Source: Paratinospora sagittata
Taxonomy: Eukaryota; Streptophyta; Magnoliopsida; Ranunculales; Menispermaceae
Reading direction: 5' to 3'
Assembly: GCA_035771175.1 (NCBI GenBank)
Contig: CM069606.1
Location: forward strand, 33,315,316-33,379,315
DNA: 64,000 bases
Positions 22,971 to 33,400 of this stretch are shown piece by piece. A program made the translations under genes and the position numbers. The notes beneath the pieces are model-generated. The model saw only the letters and a list, made by a program, of their open reading frames with translations. It made no database searches and was not told the DNA's origin. Within the stretch, counting starts at the first letter, position 1, and each line of letters begins with the position of its first letter.

Positions 22971-23165
22971 TGTTGGCCTAAGCGGTTTTTCACTTAGAAC
23001 CCTCCTAAGTGTTTTGATGCTAATAAACAATATAACCATGGTGTTAATGGTTAAACTGAGTATATTTTACCACCAAAGATCAAGTTTAACTCGAATGCAA
23101 GACTCAGGCTCGTTCAGGATCAAGAATATATCAAGTTGAAGTCAAGATGACATATTCAGTGTGCA

Positions 23166-24462
23166 TGTAATACCCTAGGTTTGCACAAAAAAAAAATGTT
23201 CGGGCAGACATGCCTGAACGTTCAGGCGCCAAATTTTCTATATAAACAACCCTCCCCCTCCTCATTTCTCACACCAAAATCACTCATCCTTGTGATTTTT
23301 CTTATCTTTTTCACTCTTTTTTGAGTTTTTATCTTCTCTTTTGAGACTCTCTCTCCGAGACTCTCTGTGCGGAGCAACGCGGTTTTGCCAAAGGGAAAGC
23401 GCCAGTCTCCAAAAGAGTTTTTATCTGAAGGTGGGGAACGAAACATAGGTTTGTGTGTCTTATAACTTTTATTAAAGTTTACATTCATTTATTATTATGT
23501 CTACCATTCATTTACACGACATTATTGCATATAATGATCATACCGTCATACTTATGCCTGTATAATTGGAGTTCATGTATTACACTGTTGTTATGCCGGA
23601 TTAGTGGTCAATTTGGCTCAACCAGACTCAGTCTTGTCCTCAGTAACTTTAAATAGTGAACGGGAGGCAGGGTGCTGCTCTAGACGATTGGTATTTAAGT
23701 AGACCTCGTGTCTCACCTCTCAACTGGAGACTGATCTGGTTGGTCTTATTAGAAAGCTATCAGCTTATACAAGTAATACTGAATGTCCTAAACTTGCACG
23801 TCGTGATACCGACTCTGATAAGGATCACCAGACGTTGCCAAATCCTGTCTAAATATTAAGTAAAGACCGGACCAGTTCATGCATTGACATCATACATATC
23901 ACTACCTAGGGACGTATGTGGTTTTTGATTCATAGAATAGTTAGACACGATGCTCGCTATTCATTATAGTTCTCTGGAAAATGACGTACAATGAGAACCT
24001 GGCTATTCCTGGGAAGGAACATCTGTACGTGAACTCAGGCGATGTACAGTCATCAAACCAATACGAGACGGTGTCATGCATACATATATGTTGATTGTTC
24101 ATGATGCTCTGATGTGTATTTAAGATATTTGATTATGAAGTTTACTTTATTAACTGTTATATTCATGAACTATTTTACCCACTGAGCGCGTAGCTCACCC
24201 CGTTGTTATACAATTTTTCATAAGAGATTAGGGAGGAGTGGGTGCAGGTTTTTAGGCCCACATGTTATTTTTATTATTCATTGGGGGATTTTTGGGAGAA
24301 TGTTCCCTTAACTAATTTCATGTACAAATATATTCTGAAATTAATGAAATCAGACTTGTACTTAACTATGCTTCTGTGCATTCTGTTATTACTGTTATAA
24401 TGCATTCGCGCCCCGTCCATGAGTGTCCCGTCGATTTAGGCGAGTCCGGGCGGGGTGTGACA
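23166..24462 (+). repeat. 5' LTR of Tekay-like element
   Basis: Runs from TGTAATACCCTAGG to GGGCGGGGTGTGACA, 1297 bp. It carries one copy of the approximately 75-bp unit (gacgtacaatgagaacc ... tctgtacgtgaactcag) where the 3' LTR and the solo LTR at 5509 carry two. Confidence 0.93.
23213..23246 (+). promoter_or_regulatory. LTR core promoter: 14-bp palindrome and TATA box
   Basis: CCTGAACGTTCAGG (23213-23226) is a perfect palindrome 12 bp upstream of TATATAAA (23239-23246). A related partial word, tgttcgggca, is just before it. Same layout as in the solo LTR at 5509-6888. Confidence 0.7.
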
Positions 24463-24467
24463 TTTAA

Positions 24468-24479
24468 TGGTATCAGAGC
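24468..24479 (+). promoter_or_regulatory. Primer-binding site, initiator-Met tRNA
   Basis: TGGTATCAGAGC, complementary to the 3' end of initiator-Met tRNA, lies 5 nt after the LTR end. It primes minus-strand DNA synthesis. Confidence 0.93.
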
Positions 24480-24524
24480 GTAAGGTCCACGACCCGCCCA
24501 AGTCCACCAAATTAGGGGAAGAAA

Positions 24525-24640
24525 TTTTTATTAGATATATATATATCTCTAGAACTATATATATATATGAACTATATATAGTTGAGATTTATATTAAATA
24601 TATATCTAAAAAACTATATAGTTTTTATATAGTTTAGATT

Positions 24641-24686
<46 letters not shown>

Positions 24687-24718
24687 TGATTTATGAAAAC
24701 TATATATATAGTTATGAT

Positions 24719-24779
<61 letters not shown>

Positions 24780-24780
24780 T
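24525..24780. repeat. AT dinucleotide-rich microsatellite region
   Basis: Several TA runs (the longest about 24645-24680 and 24722-24777) are separated by actatatagtt-like pieces. It lies in the leader just after the PBS. Confidence 0.95.
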
Positions 24781-24927
24781 ATTGCTAGTGGATAATTTGG
24801 ATTAAATGATGGCATAAACATCAAGAGAAAAATAGAAAATATTGTCCAACGGACAAAACATAAATCTTAAAAATGTTAGGAATATATTTTGTGTCTTTCA
24901 CAAATTTATTTTCCTTTCAGCAAAAGA

Positions 24928-26550
24928 ATGGCCTCAAGTGAAGGAACAACTTCCGGTAATAGGGAACCAATTCCCAATAGACTCAAGGAATTGTCCAAAA
25001 GGGAGGTTATGACTATGAGGAGTATCGACAATAGAGATCTCTACCTCCGTCCGATCCTCACGAAAAACTCGCAACACTGGGGTGGTTGAACATAACAAAA
25101 GTTGAGGGTCACGTCTCCTACAACTTGATCAAATCCTTCTACAAAGCCATGTATTGCATAGGACTTCAAGAAGATGGGATCAACCCTGTTTTGGAGACAA
25201 CGGTCAGGGGAACAAAGATTTCTATCAACGTCGAAATTATTGCGCGACTTATGGAGATTCCAATTGAAGATAGAATCATCGATCCACACGAACCCTAGAC
25301 AGTTGCAGAGATAGCAGGGTCCAACGAACAATTGTTCAATTTCCTCGCTAAAGAGCCGTACACCCAATCAACGAACACCCACCTCCCAAACAATCTCATT
25401 AAACCATCTCTTGCCGGTCTTGGAAAGATCATATTTGGCAACATCTTGCCAGAAAGGGGGACTAGAAAGGGGGACTAGAGGCACTATGTCAAGGGCTCAA
25501 CTTCTTGTGTTATACTGGATAGAGAAGAAAATTAAGGTCTCCCTACCTCACGTCATCATCCAACAAATGTTGAGGGCAATCCAAAACCCTTTGACAAAGG
25601 ATCTCCTCGGCTACGGAGTCTTGATCATGAGGATGCTATACGAGGCAAACGTCAACACTTTTGATGAGTCTTCGAAGTAGATCATTGAGGCGATTACGAC
25701 ATCCTTTATTTTCAAGACATATGTCACAAGTGGAGGGGTAACTGACGAGGAAGTATTCGACGCGACTTTGGGAGGAAATTTCAAAAGAATTAGAGATGAA
25801 TATGGACGTTGCTACCGAAAAAATCGACTCAAGATTCCTGTTAGGGAGGTACCAAATAATAAGCCAAACCAGAATCCTACGTCAGACCCAGCCTCGAATA
25901 ATGATCCAACCGAGCACCTGTTCATTGAGGAAGAATTATTTGCCAACCTAAATCAACCTCAACCAAATCAGAATAGACAAGAAGTTCCAGCAAATCCATC
26001 TTCCTGGAACATGCCAACTCAAGGCAATACTATGTACCAAAGGTTTCCAACTCCTGAGGTATCGAATCGGCTAGTTCCACAAGTTCCTGTGAACCAACAA
26101 CAACAAAATTTTGCGGCACTAAATTTTGGAAGACAGGACATCCCAATGAGCCCATTGTTTCAAGACTTTTCAACCCAAGCATATCCAAATTTCCAAGGGG
26201 TTCCAGTTCAGGAATTTCTGTACAGCCAAAACAACTACCCTACACTTATGAGTCAACCGTACGACCAATAATTTTCACCAATGCCTACGGCGTACCCTCC
26301 ACTTATGGGACAATCAAACTATTAACCATCGATGGGGCAATCAACAAACTCATTCGAGCAGTTAAATGTGATAGTAGCTAGTATTGCTCGGATATAAGAG
26401 ACTCAAAATACTTTGTTAACACGTATGCAAAATGTCAAAGAACAACGAGCAAATTCTCAACCTTCTTCTAGTAATCCTTCGGTACCTAGCAAGAGGTCTA
26501 GAAGGAGCAGTAGTAGGCAGGAAAACCAGGAATGGCCACTGGCATTGTAA
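24928..26550 (+). pseudogene. Extra ORF with plant-transposon-protein-like domain, upstream of gag
   Basis: The chosen ATG at 24928 (MASSEGTTSGNREP) follows ttttccttttcag-like sequence resembling a splice acceptor. A frameshift near 25082 leads to LNITKVEGHVSYNLIKSFY, VRGTKISINVEIIARLMEIP. A stop follows at 25296-25298, then GKIIFGNILPERGTR. A second frameshift comes from a 13-bp tandem duplication (aaagggggactag twice, about 25455-25482). Then come MSRAQLLVLYWIEKKIKVSL, LLGYGVLIMRMLYEANV, and a Gln/Pro/Asn-rich tail to about 26270 with a Ser/Arg-rich end (PSKRSRRSSSR). The block order resembles the putative plant transposon protein domain found beside gypsy elements. About 500 residues if unbroken. 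Its role is unknown. Confidence 0.65.
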
Positions 26551-26589
26551 AATTTTATTTTATATATGAATGAAATGTTTTGTTTAAAA

Positions 26590-26925
26590 CTATCTTTGGT
26601 GGGCCGACTTACAACCATTCTTTCTTTTGTATCACTAACTTTTGAGTGGTATGGGACACAACAAAATTGGAGGATACTAAATAAAATGTGGAAGTAAGAA
26701 AATCCACGACCTTGTGTGAAAAGAAACAATTGGAGAAAGTTGCATTACTAACATTATTACTTAGTTTACACTGTATGGGACGAGTAAACTTGGAGGATAC
26801 TATTAGTGAACTACTATTCAGCCGATGTTTTATAAAGCCCATGTTCATACAACTTAACTTGGTTGACACCCTTATTACCAAATTCATGTGGTATGGGACA
26901 CACGAATTTGGATAATAATCGAAAA
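26590..26925 (+). repeat. Leader with three GTATGGGACA...TTGGAGGATACTA units
   Basis: Imperfect units centre at about 26645-26680, 26772-26806 and 26887-26917. Each has tatgggac, then aacttggaggatacta or a variant. They lie between the extra ORF and gag. Similar units occur at the matching place of the 37684-49980 element (about 47685-47835). Confidence 0.65.
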
Positions 26926-27300
26926 GACTAAGCAAAAGAGTTTGAATACATAAGATTGCGATAGAACGTTAGATCAGGATATTTACCGAGGCAAAGTTTA
27001 GAATTTTTATGACTCGTATATTATAATGAAATATATATGTATGTTCACAAAAACCAGAACCAAAACATTTGAAATACTTGCAAAGTTTTATACTTATTAT
27101 ATAAACATTCTAACCTTGTTTTTACACCATGGCTAAACATACGAGGCACATAATATTCTTTGATTCCTCAACAAAAACCTTACACTATACTTAGAAAAAT
27201 AGGTGGTTTTTATTTCAGTACTCTCGAAATCGTTGCTAAGAATACCATAACATTATACCAGGAAGAGAGGAAGGCCACTTACTGTCTGTCCAGCCGAGGA
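26926..27300 (+). other. Non-coding leader before gag
   Basis: AT-rich, no domain seen. It contains tttatttcag at about 27210-27219, a possible splice-acceptor-like string. Confidence 0.4.
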
Positions 27301-28430
27301 GGCACCTCTTGAGATACAGAACCTGGAACCGCCACCTCCGACGACAACACAGGCCACACCTGACACTGCCACTACGTCTGGGCAGGCAGTGCCACCCCAA
27401 CCCACATTCTATGCCATGCCTTCGAGTATGGAAGTCTTTTTCGCCGAATTTATTTCGCCAAATTTATAGAGGTGATGAAAGTAACTGTTCAGACGGTCGT
27501 TCATGTGATCGCGACCAATCAGGTTGCCACTGTTCAGGCACCTACGAGATCTGGGTCGGAGACTCAAACCGACCAGATTACGAAGTACAAAAAAGCTACA
27601 ACCTCTTACTTTTGCTGGCACCATTGATGCCGAAGAAGTGCAGAAATGGCTGGATGAGTCGGAGAAGGCTCTCGATGCAATGGGAGTCGATGCGACTCGA
27701 AAGATTCCACTTGAGTCCTACCAACTTATTGGTGGAGCAAATACATGATGGATGACAGTAAAGGAGGACCAAGGGTCAACACTACAAACACGACTTGGCA
27801 ACAGTTCGAGTCACTGTTTATTTATGAGTACTTCCCCGGCGCCGTGAAAAGGCAGAAACGCCAGGAGTTCGCCAAACTATACCAAAACGGCATGGCAATC
27901 AGGGTGTACACTGGCAAGTTTAAAGAATTATCGGTCTACTCTCTCTCCACCATCTCAACGGAGCAAGATAAGACCGAGAAACTCTACAATGGCCTTCGTC
28001 CTGACATTCGACAAGCCTTGTCGATTTTGGATCTCAAGATTCACAGGGAGGTTGTTGACTAGGCCATGAGCTTTGAGCAGGAAAAAATTGTGCAGGAACA
28101 GAGACTGAATAGGGGAAAATGGCCTGCAACATTTTGTAAACAGGGCTCGCAACAGGCAACAAGAAAAAACCCTATTATAATCAAAACCCACCCCTTACAG
28201 CCCCTGTTAAGAAGAATGAGGCCATGACACCTGCGGCTGCACCAGCTAACCCTAGCAATCGGGGTTTTTGCAATCATGGCCGTGGAGGCCGTCACGACAG
28301 GGGTGGCCTTCGAAACGGTAATGGCAGAGGTGGTGGTCGGCACCATAATCAGCATGGCCAACAGAACCACCAGCAGCAGAGGCTAACGTGTTACAACTGC
28401 AGCCAGTAGAGCCATGCAAGATATGCCTGT
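27300..28430 (+). pseudogene. Gag of Tekay-like element, several frameshifts
   Basis: Gag coats the element RNA in cytoplasmic particles. A Pro/Thr-rich start leads to FAGTIDAEEVQKWLDESEKA (27605-27670) and, in another frame from about 27745, a Retrotrans_gag block (TTWQQFESLFIYEYFP, KRQEFAKLYQNG, KTEKLYNGLRPDIRQAL). A stop interrupts near 28060 (after IHREVVD). A basic Gly/Arg-rich linker follows (28224-28380). The zinc knuckle CYNCSQ-stop-SHARYAC (28388-28430) keeps Cys/Cys/His/Cys spacing but has TAG inside. Confidence 0.85.
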
Positions 28431-28469
28431 TCGCACCTTCAGCAACCTATTCCCGTTGTTCCCGTCCAA

Positions 28470-30560
28470 CAAGCACCACCTGTTGCTAATGCCCAACCTA
28501 GGCAGAACCAGGGCAAAGCATTTGCTATCGCTCAACAACCGCTCCCAGACAACAATGTAGTCGAATGTACATTTCCCTTGTTCAATACAAAGGTGCATGT
28601 CTTGTTTGATTCAGGTGCTACGCATTCTTTTATATCGTCTGCATTGGTAAGACATTTAGGGTTGCATCTTGAACCCACATAAATCACACTCCATGTCACA
28701 TCACCTTTAGGATTTGGTACTGACGTGAAATTGCAGTGTCCTCGATGTGAGCTTCGAATGTCAGAACAAATTATATATGTAGATCTTTTTGTGATGGACA
28801 TTGAAGATTTTGACATCATCCTCGGCATGGACTGGCTCGCACCACTGAATGCAAAAATCGATTGTATGAAGAAACAAGTTCAGTTAACCTTGCCCAAGGG
28901 GGAGTTTGTCAAGATTCAGGGAACGAGGAAATGGATACACAACTCGACTGTCGCACTTCTCAAGCCACAACTTCGAGCTCTATCCCTTGGTGATGAAAAT
29001 GAATCACCAGCACTGTATCCTCTCGAAGTACACGATGTCCAGGTAATATCTGAATTCCCAACAGTTTTTCTAAATGACCTTCCTAGTCTACCTCCGGTTC
29101 GAGAATTTTATTTTGAAATCAATCTCATACCTGGGACTGGGCCTATCTCAATTCCACCATACAAAATGTCAAATGTCGAGCTGATCGAATTGGATAAACA
29201 ACTGAAGGAATTAGAGAGTAATGGCTTCATCAGAAAAAGTTCATCACCCTGGGGCGCTCCAGTTCTGTTTGTTCGTAAAAAGGATGGTTCATTACGACTT
29301 TGCATCGACTATCGCAAACTGAATAACGTCACCATTAAGAACAGATACCCGTTGCCCAGGATCGATGACTTGTTCGACCAACTTAGAAACGTCAAATACT
29401 TCTCTAAGATTGATCTACGATCCGGTTATCATCAACTCCGGATCCGAGAGTCGGACATTACCAAGACGACATTCAGAACACGATACGGTCACTACGAGTT
29501 CTTGGTCATGCCGTTCGGTCAAACAAATGCACCTGCTGCGTTCATGGATTTGATGAACAACATCTTCAAGTTATACTATGACCGATTTGTGGTGGTTTTT
29601 GTGGACGACATCTTAATATATTCCTCAACCGAAGAAGACCATAAGATACACCTGAGGATAGTCCTCCAGACCTTGAGAAGCCACCAGTTGTATGCAAAGT
29701 TGAGTAAGTGCGAATTTTGGGCGAAGCGAGTTCAATTCCTAGGCCATGTGGTTTCAGGAAATGACATTGAGGTCGATCTTTCTAAGGTTGAAGCGGTTTT
29801 AAACTGGAAGCAGCCTACTACTGTTACTGAGATTAGGAGTTTTCTTGGTTTGGCTGGCTATTACAGACGCTTCATCAAGGACTTCTCAAAGATTGCTCAA
29901 CCTATGACCAAACTCACTCGGAAAGATGCGCGATTCATTTGGAATCCCGCCTGTGAATCATCATTTCAGGAATTGAAGAAGCGCCTCACGACGGCACCAG
30001 TACTCATCACTCCAAGAAATACACTTGGATTTTTACTATACACCGACGCCTCTCTCCAAGGCCTAGGTGTTGTACTAATGCAAGAAGGCCAAGTTGTCGC
30101 ATATGCCTTGAGGCAACTGAAGATTCATGAGGGTAATTACCCAACACATGACTTGGAACTTGCAACTGTCGTATTTGCACTGAAGTTATGGCGTCATTAC
30201 CTATACGGTGAACGGTTTGAGGACTTCTCGGATCACAAAAGTCTTAAGTACATCTACACCCAAAGAGACCTAAACCTCCACCAAAGACGATGGTTAAAAT
30301 TCTTGAAAGATTATGACTTTCAACTCCAGTACTATCCCGATAAGGCCAATGTTGTGGCTGAAGCCCTGAGTAGAAAATCTTATGTTGTTTGCACTCTTAA
30401 CTTTGAAATTGGGAAGTTGGCTACAGAGATGGAAAATTTTAACCTACAACTGATTGAAGAAGGAGCAAGATCACGACTATCTCAATTATTAGCCAACTCT
30501 AAGCTGGTTCGAAAGATTTTGTCAGCTCAAGCCAACGACCCTATGTTAATGGAGAAATGA
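28470..30560 (+). pseudogene. Protease, reverse transcriptase and RNase H of Tekay-like element
   Basis: The protease has LFDSGATHSFIS (28599-28634, Asp-Ser-Gly triad) and a stop at 28681-28683. An open frame from 28725 to 30560 (611 codons) then holds the protease end ([16 protein letters not shown]), the RT with [45 protein letters not shown] and the catalytic FVDDILIYS (29598-29624). RNase H follows with [31 protein letters not shown], then FSDHKSLKY where the usual Thr is Ser, and VVAEALSRK where the usual Asp is Glu. That Asp is a metal ligand in relatives, so RNase H is probably impaired. Confidence 0.93.
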
Positions 30561-31284
30561 GAACTTCTACTCAGCGGACAAGACCTTCCTCACTGGTCTG
30601 TCTCTGAAGATGGGCCGTTTTTTATAAAAAACGTCTCTGTCTACCGAACGATCCTGAGGTTCGAAAAGAAGTGCTCACTGAGATGCACTGTTCGAGGTTC
30701 ACTATGCATCCTGGGGGTGACAAAATGTACAAGGATGTCAAGCGACAATTCTGATTTTCTGGAATGAAGAAGGCGATTGCACACTTCGTTGCTCGATGTC
30801 TCGTTTGCCAGCAAGTTAAGGCCGAACGAAGACTTCCCTATGGACTTCTCCAGCCGTTACCTATTGGAGAATGGAAGTGGGAGAACATCGCAATGGATTT
30901 TGTTACGGCCTTGCCTCGAAATATTAAAGGGCAAGATGCTATCTGGGTTATCATTGACAGACTTACAAAGTTTGCACACTTTTTGCCAATGAAGTTCACG
31001 GATAACCCCGCCAAACTTGCCGAACTATATGAAAGAGAGATCGTACGCCTCCATGGCATACCACTCACGATTGTCTCTGATCGAGACCCTCATTTCACAT
31101 CAAAGTTTTGGCAAAGCTTCCTGAATAGAATGGGCTTTAAGATCACCATGAGCACAGCCTTTCAGCCTCAGACTGATGGGCAGTCAGAGCGTCTTATCCA
31201 AATCTTGGAAGACATGTTACGGTGTTGCATTTTGGACTTTAACGACGGATGGGCAAAATACTTACATTTAGCTGAGTTTGCATA
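30561..31284 (+). pseudogene. Integrase of Tekay-like element, 3'-deleted
   Basis: After a TGA at 30558 the integrase continues, with an early frameshift near 30620-30760. From 30764 the frame has the zinc region (ARCLVCQQVKAERR), the first catalytic Asp (IAMDFVTALPR), the second (IVSDRDPHFTSKFW) and the Glu (PQTDGQSERLIQ). It stops being integrase at AEFAYKI, where the sequence switches into the LTR near 31285. The C-terminal DNA-binding part and any chromodomain are lost. Confidence 0.92.
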
Positions 31285-32536
31285 CAAAATCACTCCTCCT
31301 TGTGATTTTTCTTCTCTTTTTCACTCTTTTTGAGTTTTTGTCTTCTCTTTTGAGACTCTCTGTGCTGAGCAACGCAGTTCTGCATGAGGGAAAGCGCCAG
31401 TCTCCAAAAGAGTTTTTATATGAAGGTGGGGAACGAAACATAGGTTTGCGTGTCTTATAACTTTTATTAAAGTTTACATTCATTTATTATTATGTCTATC
31501 ATTCATTTACACGACATTATTGCGTATAAGGATCATACCGTCATACTTATGCCAGCATGATTGGAGTTCATGTATTACATTGTTGTTATGCCGGATTAGT
31601 GGTTAATCTGGCTCAACCAGACTCAGTCTTGTCCTCAGTAACTTTAAATAGTGAATGGGAGGCAGTGTGCTGCTCTAGATGATTGGTATTTAAGTAGACC
31701 TTGTGTCTCACCGCTCAACTAGAGACTGATCTGGTTGGTCTTATTAGAAAGCTATCAGCTTATACAAGTAATACTGAATGTCCTAAACTTGCACGTCGTG
31801 ATACCGACTCTGATAAGGATCACCAGACGTTGCCAAATCCTGTCTAAATATTAAGTAAAGACCGAACCAATTCATGCATTGACATCATACATATCACCAC
31901 CTAGGGACGTATGTGGTTTATGATTCATAGAATAGCTAGAAGCGATGCTCTCTATTCATTATATTTCTCTGGAGAGGGACGTACAATGAGAACCTAGCTA
32001 TTCCTGGGAAAGGACATCTGTACGTGAATCCAGAGCGTCGTTCTTGAGGAAGGACGTACAATGAGAACCCGACTATTCCTGGGGAGGAACATCTGTACGT
32101 GAACTCAGGCGATGTACAGTCATCAAACCAATATGAGACGGTGTCATGCATACATACATGTTGATTGTTTATGATGCTCTGATGTGTATTTAAGATATTT
32201 GATTATGAAGTTTACTTTATTAACTGTTATATTCACGAACTATTTTACCCACTGAGCGCGTAGCTCACCCCGTTGTTATCCAAATTTTCACAGGAGATTA
32301 GGGTGGACTGGGTGCAGGTTTTTGGGCCCACATGTTGTACCCTTTGTATTATTCATTGGGGATTTTTGGGAGAATGTTCCCTTAACTAATTTCATGTACA
32401 AATATATTCTGAAATTAATGAAATCAGATTTTTACTTAACTATGCTTCCGCGCACTCTGTTATTACTGTTATAATGCATTCGCGCCCCGTCCGTGAGTTT
32501 TACGTCGGTTTAGGCGCGTCCGGGCGGGGTGTGACA
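31285..32536 (+). repeat. 3' LTR of Tekay-like element, first ~110 bp deleted
   Basis: It aligns to the 5' LTR from 23276 (aaaatcactc) onward, so U3 start, palindrome and TATA box are missing. It has two copies of the approximately 75-bp unit (starts near 31978 and 32053). It ends GGGTGTGACA next to the TSD gtgca. Confidence 0.93.
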
Positions 32537-33089
32537 GTGCATAAAGTCAAGGCAAGGTGGCAAGTCAATAAAGGTCAAGCTCAAGTCAACTAAAGTCAAG
32601 CTAGAAGTCAATCGAAGATCAAAACACAAGGACGTAAAGACATTTAATATTGTAATTGCTTTAGATCTTTCTAGGTTGTAGTCCTCTTCTTGTATTGATC
32701 AGCCACTTGGTTTCTTGATCTTATTTTCATCGAAACGCTTCATATTCATTTTTTCGGTTTACCGTTTTTACTATCTTTTTGGTTCATCATTTATGCAATC
32801 ATAATAAAAAATGTTTTCTTATCATGTTCATTTCAAAATGAACGTATTGCATGTTTGTGAAAATGAGTTTATCATATGTGCAACATTTAAGGAATGCACT
32901 CATTCTCGAAGGAACTCACTCCTTCCTGGAGGAATTCACTTCTAGACATGTTTTTGATGAAAATTCACTTTTTCAGATTTATTTCATGTTTTGATTCTTG
33001 TTCCGAGTTTGATTTCATTGATTTATTGACTATGGAACTTAGACATGATAAAAAATTGCATTCTTGATCTGTGCACGTTTCTCAAGAAC

Positions 33090-33400
33090 CCATGGAATGC
33101 ATTCCTTCCTGAAGGGATGCACTCCAGCAGAGAAAAACACACCATTTTTCTAAGGCATGGTGGAACGCACTCCAGTAGTGAGAAACACGTTCCAGGTCAG
33201 AGAAAAATGGTCTAGAGCTTTTGGGTCTTGTGGAACGCGTTCTAGCAGAGAGGAACGCGTTCCAGTAGGTTAATCCGAAACCCAATTTTCTCTCAGGTCT
33301 TATGGAACGTGTTCCAGCAGAGAGGAATGTGTTCTATAGTAACAGGTAAATTCCCATGGAATGCACTCCAACAGGATGGAACGCACTCCATCCGGGAATT
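33090..33400. repeat. GGAACGCGTTCC word array in SIRE-like 3' LTR
   Basis: About ten words fit the palindrome tGGAACGCGTTCCa or its CG-decayed forms: ggaatgcattcc, ggatgcactcc, ggaacgcactcc, aacacgttcc, ggaacgcgttct, ggaacgcgttcc (33252-33263, perfect), ggaacgtgttcc, ggaatgtgttct, ggaatgcactcc and ggaacgcactcc. Spacers often read agcagagagg. The array ends about 130 bp before the plus-strand TATA-like box. Confidence 0.9.

Larger units (their letters stand above)
23166..32536 (+). mobile_element. Tekay-like chromovirus (Ty3/gypsy), complete ends, internal deletion
   Basis: Flanked by a perfect 5-bp TSD gtgca (23161-23165 and 32537-32541). The order is 5' LTR, initiator-Met PBS, AT microsatellite, an extra ORF with a plant-transposon-protein-like domain, a repeated leader, gag, protease, RT, RNase H, integrase, then a 5'-truncated 3' LTR. 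RT and RNase H wording ([50 protein letters not shown]) is that of Tekay/Del chromoviruses. A deletion joins the integrase core to the 3' LTR, removing the integrase C-terminus, any chromodomain, the PPT and the first ~110 bp of the LTR. Confidence 0.92.
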
